Part shown: one piece after another, positions 17,573 to 26,661 of the stretch
Layout of the letters: each line of letters begins with the position of its first letter
Position numbering within the stretch: position 1 is the stretch's first letter
Origin: JBBRMW01 sp965246845
Lineage (GTDB): Bacteria; Chloroflexota; Anaerolineae; Aggregatilineales; UBA2796
DNA: 64,000 bases
Assembly (NCBI GenBank): GCA_965246845.1
Contig: CBDFFR010000012.1
Location: 1,612,001-1,676,000 of the forward strand
Direction: 5' to 3'
Made by a program: the position numbers and the translations under genes
The notes under the pieces: generated by a model
What the model saw: the letters and a program-made list of their open reading frames with translations, nothing else
Databases searched by the model: none
Told to the model about the DNA's origin: nothing

Positions 17573-19120
17573 GTGAAAGCCGCCGTTCACCCCCAAACTG
17601 CCCAGAATTCAACCCCCACCAGCGAACCCACCAGCGACGCCCTTGATACTCAGGAATCCGCCGCCCCGCGCAGTGTGCAGCGCATCCTGACGATGCAGCG
17701 CACAATCGGCAACCAGGCGACGCAACGCGCGCTCGGCAACGTCATCCAGCGGATGCCAAAATCGGATGAAGTGATCGGCGTCCTCGGCAAGCCGACCATG
17801 AATATTGGCATTGGTCCGCTGAAAAAGGAAAATTCGACAAAGTACAAAGAGGTTCTGGCCGCGCTCACCGCGTTGGATGCTTACCTCTCGACTCAATTGG
17901 CCGCGACGGGCAACGAGATTAAAGAGCAGCTCAAGGAACTCCTGCGCAAGTTCGACGCAATTATCGAGGCGTGCGGTGACTACGGTGAAGCCGCCGACAA
18001 CGATGAGGATACCTCGAAGAAGGAACGCTATTTCCGCAGCCTCAAGGTGCAGGCACAGAACGAAAAGACGCAAGCGATTAGTGGCCTGATGGCCGCCGCC
18101 GACCACCCAAATCCGAATTATCGACCCGCCTTGCGCGCGACCTTCAACGCCCCCGATCCGCTCGTCATGAACGAGGGGCAGTATCAAAGAGATGTCGGCG
18201 GCGGGATGAACACCTTGCAGCAGTATGGCACGGGCAACAACACGGCGTATTTCAAACAGAATACCGCCGAAATGGACCCGCTCTCGATAGATCAGGAGAT
18301 GCAGGCAATGTTCGCGGTGGATGCCGAAAAGGACCCTGTTAAAAAGGCTGCTTTGATGAAAGATGTGCAAACGCGGCAAAATCAGGCCGACTTTGCAGAT
18401 CAGGGAGGCATCAGCGCGACGGATACGCACTCCGCCAACCGCGAGGTTGCATCCTATCGGCTGGATCAACTGCTTGACGGAGGTTTGATCGCGCGCACCC
18501 AACTCGCGCTGCGCAATGCCGGGACGCAATCCACGCTTGGGAGCGTGCAGCGCGGCGCAACGGGGCAATCTGCCGGGGATGCAAAGATTACCAGTAATGC
18601 TGTAGATAAAGCGACTACCGGACCGGGTGCAATCAACGTACAGGACCCAAACCTGATGCGCCTCCTCAGCCGTCTGCAATTACTCGACTCGCTGGCGATG
18701 CAGCTTGACCGCCACACCGGGAATTTTTTCTTACAGACGGATGCGAACGGCAACGTGACAAAAGTGACCGGAATCGACAACGATATGTCTTTCGGCACAC
18801 AAACCGGGATCGAGAAGCGCATCAAGCAATATTCCGCGATGAGTGCGTTCGTCGATGCGGAAATGGCGGTCAAAATCCTGCGGCTGGATGCGGAATTGCT
18901 GCGGCTGGCAATGACCGATTTGCTCAGCGCGGAAGAATTGAATTCGCTCAATACACGCTTGGTCAAGTTGCAAGCACACCTGCTCGTTTTGCAAATGCGC
19001 GGCGAACTGCTGCAACCTAATCAATGGGACGTTGCCGTAGCCCAGAATTTGTTTACCGAACAAAAAGGTTACGATTACACCCTCGCGCAGAAGGCAGAGA
19101 ACCCCGCGCGCGGATATTGA
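17573..19120 (+). CDS. Kinase-fold protein with eCIS-cargo-like N-terminus (putative effector)
   Basis: The GTG at 17573 is chosen because AGGAG lies 8 nt upstream; a TTG at 17531 has no support. Residues 1-40 are Ser/Thr/Pro-rich and disordered. Residues 41-60 (MQRTIGNQATQRALGNVIQR) match the QRTIGN.A.QR motif often seen in DUF4157-type and extracellular-contractile-injection-linked proteins. Residues 290-410 look like a PI3/4-kinase or HipA-type kinase core: EVASYRLDQLL from 291, a GSVQ turn, the D379-R-H381...N384 catalytic loop and G-I-D402-N-D404 metal site. The middle is helical. Family knowledge suggests an injected or secreted kinase toxin. This is inference, as no eCIS structural genes are in the window. 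Confidence 0.6.
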   Translation: MKAAVHPQTAQNSTPTSEPTSDALDTQESAAPRSVQRILTMQRTIGNQATQRALGNVIQRMPKSDEVIGVLGKPTMNIGIGPLKKENSTKYKEVLAALTALDAYLSTQLAATGNEIKEQLKELLRKFDAIIEACGDYGEAADNDEDTSKKERYFRSLKVQAQNEKTQAISGLMAAADHPNPNYRPALRATFNAPDPLVMNEGQYQRDVGGGMNTLQQYGTGNNTAYFKQNTAEMDPLSIDQEMQAMFAVDAEKDPVKKAALMKDVQTRQNQADFADQGGISATDTHSANREVASYRLDQLLDGGLIARTQLALRNAGTQSTLGSVQRGATGQSAGDAKITSNAVDKATTGPGAINVQDPNLMRLLSRLQLLDSLAMQLDRHTGNFFLQTDANGNVTKVTGIDNDMSFGTQTGIEKRIKQYSAMSAFVDAEMAVKILRLDAELLRLAMTDLLSAEELNSLNTRLVKLQAHLLVLQMRGELLQPNQWDVAVAQNLFTEQKGYDYTLAQKAENPARGY

Positions 19121-19130
19121 GGCAAATTGC

Positions 19131-19157
19131 TGGCCGCTATCTTTTCGTCAGCGGCCA
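19131..19157. terminator. Hairpin after the kinase-fold gene
   Basis: TGGCCGCT (19131-19138) pairs perfectly with AGCGGCCA (19150-19157). The tail is AAAAAC on the plus strand, not T-rich, so termination in the forward direction is uncertain. Confidence 0.4.
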
Positions 19158-19217
19158 AAAACAAATGCTTCGTTGCAGCTTTACCTCCCGACAGACTATT
19201 AAAAAAGGAACGCTCTC

Positions 19218-19925
19218 ATGAATGAACAGATCATCAAAACAACCGAGATTCAGCAGTTAATCGACCTCTGCAAGCGCAATCTTGATCTGGCAAATGCCAA
19301 ATTAGGCGAGGAATATTATTACGCCAGTCTCCCGCTCTGCGTGATAGATGCCGTATTCTCTGTCGGTGTAACTTATGAGTCAACCCGACGTGTAGTTATG
19401 CGTTTTTGTGATGAAGTTAATCGTCAAAAAAAACGCGATGATTCTAGTTCTACTCTCGAACTCTCCATCACCGATTTCATTGGGATGTACGATGAATGCC
19501 CTCCACAAATGATGGCCGACAATGTTTATCAGAACAGACAGCGGACGTCCCCGCGAAACGGCATTCTTAAAGCTGAGGCTGCTCTGAGAGTGGCTCAAAC
19601 CTTAAAGAATGCGGGTGCTGAATTCAAAGCAGATGTGTTCAAGATTGATAATCCCGCCAAATTTGAGGCAGGATTTAAAGAAATACCAGGACAAGGAAGT
19701 GGAATTTCGCTTCGATACTTTTATATGCTGTCAGGCTCAGATGATGAAATTAAGCCTGATAGAATGATCAGGCGTTTTATTGAAGCTGCCATTACGCGCG
19801 AACCGAAGATTGAGGAGTGTCTACCTCTCCTATTATCCACATGCAAAATGCTGAAGACAGAATATTCTGATTTGACTCCCCGAAGCCTGGACTACCTCAT
19901 CTGGAACTTCCAACGGAGTCAATAA
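19218..19925 (+). CDS. HhH-GPD-like hypothetical protein (235 aa)
   Basis: A helix-hairpin-helix DNA-glycosylase-like fold is suggested by EIPGQGSGISLRYFYML followed by IKPDRMIRRFI near residues 165-195. This compares with the usual LPGVG...A..FL and D.H..R positions. The helical N-terminus has YYYASLPLCVIDAVFS, common to a poorly described group of such proteins. The strict catalytic Lys/Asp pattern cannot be confirmed, so enzymatic activity is open. The coding region is clearly A+T-richer than its neighbours (about 44% G+C by eye), suggesting transfer. AAGGA precedes the ATG. Confidence 0.6.
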   Translation: MNEQIIKTTEIQQLIDLCKRNLDLANAKLGEEYYYASLPLCVIDAVFSVGVTYESTRRVVMRFCDEVNRQKKRDDSSSTLELSITDFIGMYDECPPQMMADNVYQNRQRTSPRNGILKAEAALRVAQTLKNAGAEFKADVFKIDNPAKFEAGFKEIPGQGSGISLRYFYMLSGSDDEIKPDRMIRRFIEAAITREPKIEECLPLLLSTCKMLKTEYSDLTPRSLDYLIWNFQRSQ

Positions 19926-19934
19926 AATAGCGCA

Positions 19935-22115
19935 TCAACCCGGCATACTCCGCCGGGCTTCAAACACATTCGGGACCTTCTTCTCGATCCGTTCCAGCAG
20001 ACGCGAAAGCTGCGCGGTGTTCTCGACAGAAAGAGTCGCAACGATAGACGCCAGACCATTGTTGGTGTTGACGTTCAGGTTGGAGATATTCACGCCCTCA
20101 TCCGCGACGACGCCCGTAATCTCGTTCAACAACCCTTCGCGGTCCATCGCGGAGATATTCACGAGGACCGGATACGTCGCGCCCGTCTCGCGTCCCCAGT
20201 TGACGTTGATCAGGCGGTCGCGCTCGCTGCTGTTGATCACGTTGGGGCAATCCGCGCGGTGGACGGTAATGCCCTTGCCGCGCGTGATGAACCCGACAAT
20301 CATATCGCCCTGCGTCGGCGAACAGCAGCGCGCGAGATTGATCAGCATCCCCGTATCGCCGAGGACGTTGATCCCGTCATCGGCCTTGACGGGCGCGGGC
20401 ATCGGCGAATTGAGCTTCGGCAGTGGCGGTGGTAGCGCCGGATGCAGGTCACGCGCGGCCTTGCGCGCATCTTCCAGCTTCGCGGCAATCTGCGACATGC
20501 TGATGTCCCCGAAGCCGATTTTCGCGTAGAAATCTTCGGTCGAATCGTTGAAGCGCTTCGCCAGTTCCTCGCGCGAATATTCCGCGAAGCCGAGCCGCTT
20601 CAGTTCGCGCTCGATCACGTCCCGACCCTGCGCGATGTTCTGCTCGCGTCCCTGCCTGCGGAAGAAGTTGCGGATTTTCGCCTGTGCGCGGGTCGTCTTG
20701 GTATAGCCCATCGCGGGACTGAGCCAATCCCGGCTGGGACCACCGCGCTTGGCGGTGATGATCTCCACATGGTCGCCGTTTTTCAGCTTGTAATCGAGGT
20801 TGACCATGTTGCCATTGACGCGCGCGCCCCGGCAGCGGTCCCCAATCTCGCTGTGAATGGCATACGCGAAGTCGATAGGCGTGGACCCGGCGGGCAGGTC
20901 GATAATGTTGTTCTTCGGCGTGAAGGCGTAAATCCGCTCTTCCGGCAGCACGTCGGATTTCATCGCCTCGACGTATTCCGCTGCGTCGGGCGCGATGTCT
21001 TCCTCGCCGACCTTCTCCATCATGCGCCGGATATATTCGATCCGCTTCTCGAACTGCGCGTCGTACTTGACGCCTTCTTTATAGCGCCAGTGCGCCGCGA
21101 CGCCGAACTCTGCGTGTTCGTGCATCTCCGGGGTGCGTATCTGCACTTCGAGCGTCTTGCCATCTTCATCCGCGACGGCGGTATGCAGGCTCTGGTAGAA
21201 GTTATCCTTCGGCTTCGCGATGTAGTCATCCATCTCGGAGTGAATCGGGTTCCAGAGCGAATGCACGATACCCAGCGCGGTATAACACGCGATGGAGTCC
21301 TGAACGATCACGCGCAGCGCGCGCACATCATAGATTTGCTCAAAAGGCAGCTTTTTACGCTCCATCTTGCGGTGGATGCTATAAATATGCTTCGGTCGCC
21401 CGCTGATCTGCGCGCCGACAATGCCGTGCTTGGTGAGCTGCGCGCGCAATAATTCTGTGTGGCGCTTGAGGTATTCAGCGCGGGAGTCGCGCGCTTCCGC
21501 GATCTTGTCCTCGATCTCGCGATACTTCTCCGGCTGCAGGTAGCGGAAGCTGAGGTCTTCCAGCTCCCATTTGTATTGCCAGATGCCGAGTCGGTTGGCG
21601 AGCGGCGCGAAGATTTCCATCGTCTCCTTCGCCATACGCTTCTGGCGCTCGGCAGAGAGATAGGCCAGCGTCCGCATATTGTGCAGGCGGTCGGCCAGCT
21701 TGATCAGGATCACGCGAATATCGTTGCCCATCGCGAGGAACGTCTTGCGCAGGAATTCGGCTTCCTTGTTGTAATCCTTGCCCGTCTTCTGCACTTCAGT
21801 CGGCAGTTTTTCAACCTTCGTCACGCCATCGACCAGTTTGGCGACTTCCGCGCCGAATTCGCGCTCGATGTCTCCGAGCGTGATACTTGTATCTTCTACG
21901 ACATCGTGCAGCAGCGCCGCCGCGAGTGTGGGTGCGTCCATCTTGAGTTCAGCGAGCAGGCAAGCGACATTCAACGGGTGCGTGATGTATGGCTCGCCCG
22001 ATTTGCGCACGCAATCGCCGTGTGCATCCTTCGCGAATTGATAGGCGCGTCCGATGAGTGTCTTCTCTTCGTCACTCAGTTTGCCGTGAACGCTAAAGAC
22101 CGTTTCCAGGTCCAT
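19935..22115 (-). CDS. relA: Bifunctional (p)ppGpp synthetase/hydrolase (RelA/SpoT family)
   Basis: Domains in order: HD hydrolase (H46, HD at 70-71, VVEDT), synthetase (RPKHIYSIHRKM near 240, YDVRALRV, and a YQSLHT loop), TGS (AFTPKNNIIDLPAGST near 388), a helical/zinc-finger-like region, and a C-terminal ACT domain (about 650-720). At 726 aa this is a full-length long RSH protein controlling the stringent response. The HD motif is intact, so hydrolase activity is expected. It is divergently transcribed from moeA. Confidence 0.96.
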   Translation of the reverse strand: MDLETVFSVHGKLSDEEKTLIGRAYQFAKDAHGDCVRKSGEPYITHPLNVACLLAELKMDAPTLAAALLHDVVEDTSITLGDIEREFGAEVAKLVDGVTKVEKLPTEVQKTGKDYNKEAEFLRKTFLAMGNDIRVILIKLADRLHNMRTLAYLSAERQKRMAKETMEIFAPLANRLGIWQYKWELEDLSFRYLQPEKYREIEDKIAEARDSRAEYLKRHTELLRAQLTKHGIVGAQISGRPKHIYSIHRKMERKKLPFEQIYDVRALRVIVQDSIACYTALGIVHSLWNPIHSEMDDYIAKPKDNFYQSLHTAVADEDGKTLEVQIRTPEMHEHAEFGVAAHWRYKEGVKYDAQFEKRIEYIRRMMEKVGEEDIAPDAAEYVEAMKSDVLPEERIYAFTPKNNIIDLPAGSTPIDFAYAIHSEIGDRCRGARVNGNMVNLDYKLKNGDHVEIITAKRGGPSRDWLSPAMGYTKTTRAQAKIRNFFRRQGREQNIAQGRDVIERELKRLGFAEYSREELAKRFNDSTEDFYAKIGFGDISMSQIAAKLEDARKAARDLHPALPPPLPKLNSPMPAPVKADDGINVLGDTGMLINLARCCSPTQGDMIVGFITRGKGITVHRADCPNVINSSERDRLINVNWGRETGATYPVLVNISAMDREGLLNEITGVVADEGVNISNLNVNTNNGLASIVATLSVENTAQLSRLLERIEKKVPNVFEARRSMPG

Positions 22116-22188
22116 GTTGTGCCGTCCCGCCCGCTATACGCTTGCCGAATATTTGGCTAATGTTAAACGCGGTTCTTCGATTAGCGAT

Positions 22189-22194
22189 TATAAT
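22189..22194 (+). promoter_or_regulatory. -10 element of moeA
   Basis: TATAAT, 27 nt before the ATG. The leader carries AAGAAGGAAG as a ribosome-binding site. It lies in the divergent region shared with the RelA/SpoT gene. The -35 is not obvious. Confidence 0.55.
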
Positions 22195-22221
22195 AACGCG
22201 GATTGTGCAAGAAGGAAGTAA

Positions 22222-23427
22222 ATGTACAGCGTAGACGAGGCACTCTCGCGCATCCTTACCACAATTCGACCGCTCGGAGAAGTGCGCGTCCCCATTCTCA
22301 AGGCGCGCGGTCGCGTCCTCGCGGAGCCGATCCACGCGCCGCACGACCTGCCGCCCTTCGCCAACAGCAGCATGGATGGCTTCGCGCTACGTGCCGCCGA
22401 TGCTCGCGAACCGGGCGCGTCGTTGCGCGTCACAGGCGATATTCCAGCGGGCAATCTCGCGCAATCTCCGGTCGGTGCGGGCGAAGCGATGCGGATCATG
22501 ACGGGCGCGCCGTTGCCCGCAGGTGCGGACGCGGTGATTCCCTACGAGGCGACTGATTATGCAAGCATGACCGACCCGCTCCCGCAGCGCGTGACGCTCA
22601 CGAACGCGGTCAAGGCTGGCGATTCGGTGCGCCCAATCGGTGAAGATGTGCATCACGGCGATCTTGTGCTGGAACCGGGACGCACCTTGCGCGCGGCGGA
22701 TATTGGCATATTGGCGGGCTTGGGTATCGCGGAAGTGACAGTCCGCGCCGCGCCGCGCGTCGCGCTGCTCTCGACGGGCGATGAACTGCTCGAACCGGGC
22801 GAACCACTCCAGCCGGGCAAAATTTACGATATGAACAGCTACAGCATCGCGGCGCTGCTCGAAGAAGCGGGCGCGGCGGTGCTGTACCTCGGCATCGCGC
22901 GCGACACGGCGGCGCAGGTACAGGCGCGCTTGCGTCCGGCGTTCGAGTACGGCGCGGACCTGCTGCTCAGTACGGGCGGCGTTTCCGTCGGCGCGTATGA
23001 CCCGGTGAAGGAAGTGATCGAGCAGGATGGCTCGCTCAATTTCTGGAAGGTGAACCTGCGCCCCGGCAAGCCGCTTGCCTTCGGGCAGGTGCGCGGTATT
23101 CCGTATATCGGCTTGCCCGGCAACCCGGTCAGCGCGATGGTCACGTTCGATGTTTTTGTGCGGCCTGCGCTGCTCAAAATGGCGGGCAAGGACCCGACGC
23201 CCGATCACGCCGAAGCCGTCACCGCCGAACCGATCCAGAGCGACGGACGGCGAACCTATATGCGCGTGCGGCTGGAAAAGCGGAACGGGCTGCTCATCGC
23301 GCGCACGACCGGGACGCAGAGTAGCGGAGCGCTCAGTTCGCTGGTCAAAGCGGACGGGCTGCTGATCATCCCGGAAGGTGTGACCGATGTTCCGGCGGGG
23401 ACGCGGCTCTCCGTCCGACTGCTGTAA
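22222..23427 (+). CDS. moeA: Molybdopterin molybdotransferase
   Basis: Inserts molybdate into adenylylated molybdopterin in the last step of Mo-cofactor synthesis. Family signatures: PPFANSSMDGFA near 45, the ALLSTGDEL block near 185 leading to IYDMNS, STGGVSVG near 255, and GLPGNPVSAM near 295. Full length at 401 aa. No other moa/mob genes are in the window, so the pathway is encoded elsewhere. The downstream VKOR gene follows at 41 nt. Confidence 0.95.
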   Translation: MYSVDEALSRILTTIRPLGEVRVPILKARGRVLAEPIHAPHDLPPFANSSMDGFALRAADAREPGASLRVTGDIPAGNLAQSPVGAGEAMRIMTGAPLPAGADAVIPYEATDYASMTDPLPQRVTLTNAVKAGDSVRPIGEDVHHGDLVLEPGRTLRAADIGILAGLGIAEVTVRAAPRVALLSTGDELLEPGEPLQPGKIYDMNSYSIAALLEEAGAAVLYLGIARDTAAQVQARLRPAFEYGADLLLSTGGVSVGAYDPVKEVIEQDGSLNFWKVNLRPGKPLAFGQVRGIPYIGLPGNPVSAMVTFDVFVRPALLKMAGKDPTPDHAEAVTAEPIQSDGRRTYMRVRLEKRNGLLIARTTGTQSSGALSSLVKADGLLIIPEGVTDVPAGTRLSVRLL

Positions 23428-23468
23428 CGAACCCGAACGAGTAGTGTTAACGCTTACAGGAAACTCTC

Positions 23469-23996
23469 ATGGCGACTATCATTCAACCCGACTCGACTAC
23501 ATCCAATCCAGCTTTGATAAATGCTGCACCGCCACGTAACTGGCTGCGCATCCTCTCGATTGTGCTGTGCCTGATCGGGATCGGCATTTCCGGCTACCTG
23601 ACCTATACGAAAATCACGAACGTCGAGCAGGTCTGCATCAGTGGCGGTTCGTTCAACTGCGAACTGGTGCAAAACACGGTCTATTCACGCATCCTCGGCG
23701 TTCCCGTTCAGTTCGTCGGACTCGCGGGGTATATCGCTATCTTCGGCGTGCTGCTGTTGGAAAAACGTCTGCCGGGTAAATCAAGCATCTACCTCGTTGC
23801 AGGCATGACGCTGTTCGGGTTCATGTTCTCCGCGTACCTGACGGCAATTGAGGCGTTCGTCATTCATGCGTGGTGCATGTGGTGTCTGGGGTCCGCGATC
23901 ACGATGACGGCGCTGTTCATCGTTTCCGGGTTGCGGCTCTGGAAGGCGATCAGCGCCCCGGTGCTGATCAATGATCTGGCCGATGACGCGGAATAG
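23469..23996 (+). CDS. Vitamin K epoxide reductase (VKOR) family membrane protein
   Basis: A 175-aa protein with four to five hydrophobic helices. The quinone-reducing CXXC is C136-M-W-C139 and the shuttle pair C56/C65 lies in the first extracytoplasmic loop, as in bacterial VKOR/DsbB analogues that drive disulphide formation in secreted proteins. No fused thioredoxin domain is present, so a DsbA-like partner must be elsewhere. AGGA precedes the ATG. It runs directly into the next gene. Confidence 0.92.
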   Translation: MATIIQPDSTTSNPALINAAPPRNWLRILSIVLCLIGIGISGYLTYTKITNVEQVCISGGSFNCELVQNTVYSRILGVPVQFVGLAGYIAIFGVLLLEKRLPGKSSIYLVAGMTLFGFMFSAYLTAIEAFVIHAWCMWCLGSAITMTALFIVSGLRLWKAISAPVLINDLADDAE

Positions 23997-23999
23997 TTG

Positions 24000-24476
24000 A
24001 TGGGTGGCGTCCTCACCCTGCCGGACGCCGTGAAGAGCCGCCAGGCATTGCGTGCAACAGGCCAGCGGCTCGTTTTCACGAACGGACATTTCGATTTGCT
24101 GCATGTCGGGCATCTGGACTATCTGGAGCAGGCGCGGACCTATGGCGATGCGCTCTACGTCGGGATCAATGGCGACGCAAGCACGCGCCGCCTGAAAGGT
24201 GCGGGGCGTCCGCTAATCCCTGCGGATGAACGCGCGCGGCTCGTCGCAGGCTTCGCGTGCGTCGATGCAGCGATCATCTTTGAGGAAGATACCGCGACCA
24301 TGCTCATTGACGCGCTGCGCCCGGATGTCTACGTCAAAGGTGGCGATTACGCGGCGAAAGCATGGCCGGAACGTGACGGCGTGCTGGCCTATGGCGGGCA
24401 GGTCGCGCTCATCCCGTTTGTGCCGGAGCGCAGTACCTCGGAAATCATCCGGCGCGTGCGCGCATTGCCGGAATAG
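24000..24476 (+). CDS. Nucleotidylyltransferase, RfaE C-domain/HldE type
   Basis: A 158-aa alpha/beta-phosphodiesterase fold. HVGH at 35-38 is the nucleotide-binding HxGH, and RSTSEIIRR near 145 is the ISSTxI-like motif. Closest in look to the adenylyltransferase half of HldE (heptose-1-phosphate adenylyltransferase). No other heptose genes are present and the organism may lack LPS, so the sugar phosphate may differ. The start is ATG at 24000, three bases after the VKOR stop; a TTG at 23997 is possible. Confidence 0.82.
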   Translation: MGGVLTLPDAVKSRQALRATGQRLVFTNGHFDLLHVGHLDYLEQARTYGDALYVGINGDASTRRLKGAGRPLIPADERARLVAGFACVDAAIIFEEDTATMLIDALRPDVYVKGGDYAAKAWPERDGVLAYGGQVALIPFVPERSTSEIIRRVRALPE

Positions 24477-24483
24477 AGGTTGA

Positions 24484-26109
24484 ATGTCGAATACCACGCT
24501 CGAAATCGAGACGACCGCCGCTACCGCCGCGCCGACTCTGCAAACACAGGCTACACAGGACTCAACCGGGATCGCACGGGCGACCTCGATCCTTGCGCTC
24601 GGTACGATTGCAAGCCGCGTCTTCGGCCTCGCGCAGGAAATCCTGATGGCGCATTTCTTCTCGCCCGCCATCGTGGATGCGTTCCAGATCGCGATTACGA
24701 TTCCACGCGATTTGTACGATCTCGCGATCAGCGGTCACGTCAATTCTGCGATTGTGCCTGTCCTTGCCGAATATGCCACCCGCAGCAAGGATGATCTTTG
24801 GGAGCTGGTCAGCCTGCTTTCCGGTACGGTGCTACTCATCCTGAGCGGACTCGTCCTAGCGCTGGAAATCTTCGCGGGTCCGATTGTGAGCATCTACCGC
24901 GCCAATATTTCGCCGGAAGCCATCGAACTGACGATCACGCTATTGCGCATGACCAGCCCGGCGCTGCTGTTCCTCGGCATGTACGCGATCCTTTCCGGGA
25001 CGCTGCTTGCGCTCAAACGCTTTAGCGCCCCGGCATTCGCGGCGGCCATCTTCAATGGAACGCTGGTCGCCTGCATCGTCCTCTTGACGCCCGTGCTTGG
25101 TATCGAGCGCGCGGCGTTGGGCTGGCTGCTCGCGGCAGCGGCGCAGTGCGGCCTGCAAATTTACGCGCTGCGCAAAAGCCCGATCCGGCTGCGGGTGCGT
25201 GGCGCGCGGCAGCACTCCGGCGTGCGTCGGATCGCGATCCTCTATGCGCCCGTCCTCGTCTCGCTGATTGTGGACGTGTTGATCAACCGCACGTTCAGCT
25301 ACAACCTTGCTTCGCGCACGAGCGGCAGCATCGCATATATGAACTGGGCGACGAGCCTGCGCGAATTTCCGATGGGGCTGGTCGGCACAGCGATCTCGAT
25401 TGCGATCCTGCCGACCCTCTCCCGGCAAGCGCTCGACCGCACGAATATGACCGCATTCAAGGCCACGTTGGGGCAGGGTATCCGGCTCGCGCTGTCGCTG
25501 ATCGTCCCCGCGACGGTCGGCATGTTTGTCCTTGCGGGTCCGCTGGTCGGGCTGCTCTTCGAGCATGGACTATTCGACGCGAGCAGCACCGGAATCACAG
25601 CGCTGATGTTGCGCCTGTATCTGGTCGGGATACCCTTCGCGGCGGTCGATTTGCTGCTCGTATTCGCCTTCTACGCGCAAAAGGACTCACTCACGCCCGC
25701 CGTGATTGGGCTGATCAGCCTCGCTTTTTATATGCTAATCGCGCTGCTGCTCGAACCCGGTTACGGCCCCTATAGCCTGATGATCGCGGATTCAGTCAAG
25801 TTCCTGATCCACACCGGGATTTCCGTAATTTTGCTGCGGCGCAGGCTCAAAGGTTTGGGCCGACAACGCTTACTTTTGACAGTGAGCAAGGTCGCGCTCG
25901 CAACCGCGCTCATGGCGCTGGTCGTGTACCTGATCATGCGGACGCTGACCGCCACTCACGAACCGCAGGGCGTGCCAGACCGCGCGCTGCTTGTCTTCTT
26001 TCCGGCGGTGGTTGGCGGGATACTGTATATCGCGCTTGCGCGGTTCCTGCGCATTCGCGAATTTGGGTTATTCGTGAATGCGATGCGCGGCAAGGTGCGA
26101 CGCGCTTAG
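24484..26109 (+). CDS. murJ: Lipid II flippase MurJ (MviN family)
   Basis: A polytopic membrane protein of 541 aa with about 14 hydrophobic segments, moving lipid-linked peptidoglycan precursor across the membrane. The N-terminal helix pattern SILALGTIASRVFGLAQEI and the later FPMGLVGTAISIAILPTLS are typical of MviN/MurJ. It starts 8 nt after the nucleotidylyltransferase stop, so it is probably co-transcribed. Related MOP-superfamily polysaccharide flippases are the main alternative. Confidence 0.88.
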   Translation: MSNTTLEIETTAATAAPTLQTQATQDSTGIARATSILALGTIASRVFGLAQEILMAHFFSPAIVDAFQIAITIPRDLYDLAISGHVNSAIVPVLAEYATRSKDDLWELVSLLSGTVLLILSGLVLALEIFAGPIVSIYRANISPEAIELTITLLRMTSPALLFLGMYAILSGTLLALKRFSAPAFAAAIFNGTLVACIVLLTPVLGIERAALGWLLAAAAQCGLQIYALRKSPIRLRVRGARQHSGVRRIAILYAPVLVSLIVDVLINRTFSYNLASRTSGSIAYMNWATSLREFPMGLVGTAISIAILPTLSRQALDRTNMTAFKATLGQGIRLALSLIVPATVGMFVLAGPLVGLLFEHGLFDASSTGITALMLRLYLVGIPFAAVDLLLVFAFYAQKDSLTPAVIGLISLAFYMLIALLLEPGYGPYSLMIADSVKFLIHTGISVILLRRRLKGLGRQRLLLTVSKVALATALMALVVYLIMRTLTATHEPQGVPDRALLVFFPAVVGGILYIALARFLRIREFGLFVNAMRGKVRRA

Positions 26110-26183
26110 TGCTGCATCACGGTGATTCTGACCCAAAATCAGAGGCTCCGTAATCAACTTTTTATGTTCAATGCGTCAGTCCA

Positions 26184-26648
26184 TTAGCCTGAAAGCGTCG
26201 CTGCAATTGGCAATGCTAACGCTTCGGAATCCCCTTGCTCACCCATACGATGCAGTTCTATGACCAGTTTATAGGTATCCTCGAAGACGCGATCTTCGAC
26301 GATTCGCCCCCATCGTATCCGTAAAATTTGTACTCCGTAATTGTCGTACAGGCGTCCATCACGCAAGGTAGCATGAACCTTGAAATGCGTATTCACAAGT
26401 GTGTTCCAAGGCATTCCGCTCACAATCACCGATTGAACTTCAAATTGAATGCCTGGAAACAAGCGGAACAAACGCTGGAACCAGGCGCGCATCTGTGACA
26501 GTGTGTGACATTCACCCCCTATTGCATGGTCGCCAGAAAACGAAAAATAGATGCGAGGCGAAAATTGTTTGAGGACGCCCTCATAGCTTCCGTTGCTCAA
26601 ATCACGGAAGCCCTTAAGAACACTCGTGCTAACTATCCTGTGATACAT
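26184..26648 (-). CDS. SnoaL/NTF2-like domain protein
   Basis: A 154-aa cone-shaped alpha+beta-barrel candidate, polyketide-cyclase or ketosteroid-isomerase-like: an N-terminal helix, then PRIYFSFSG, a helix with FQRLFRLFPG, and strands around VVSGMPWNTLVNTHFKV. Such proteins bind or isomerise small hydrophobic molecules; no catalytic residue can be assigned. It follows the PadR regulator by 13 nt and is likely its target or partner. Base composition is A+T-richer than the surroundings. Confidence 0.72.
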   Translation of the reverse strand: MYHRIVSTSVLKGFRDLSNGSYEGVLKQFSPRIYFSFSGDHAIGGECHTLSQMRAWFQRLFRLFPGIQFEVQSVIVSGMPWNTLVNTHFKVHATLRDGRLYDNYGVQILRIRWGRIVEDRVFEDTYKLVIELHRMGEQGDSEALALPIAATLSG

Positions 26649-26661
26649 GGCAGGTTCCTCC

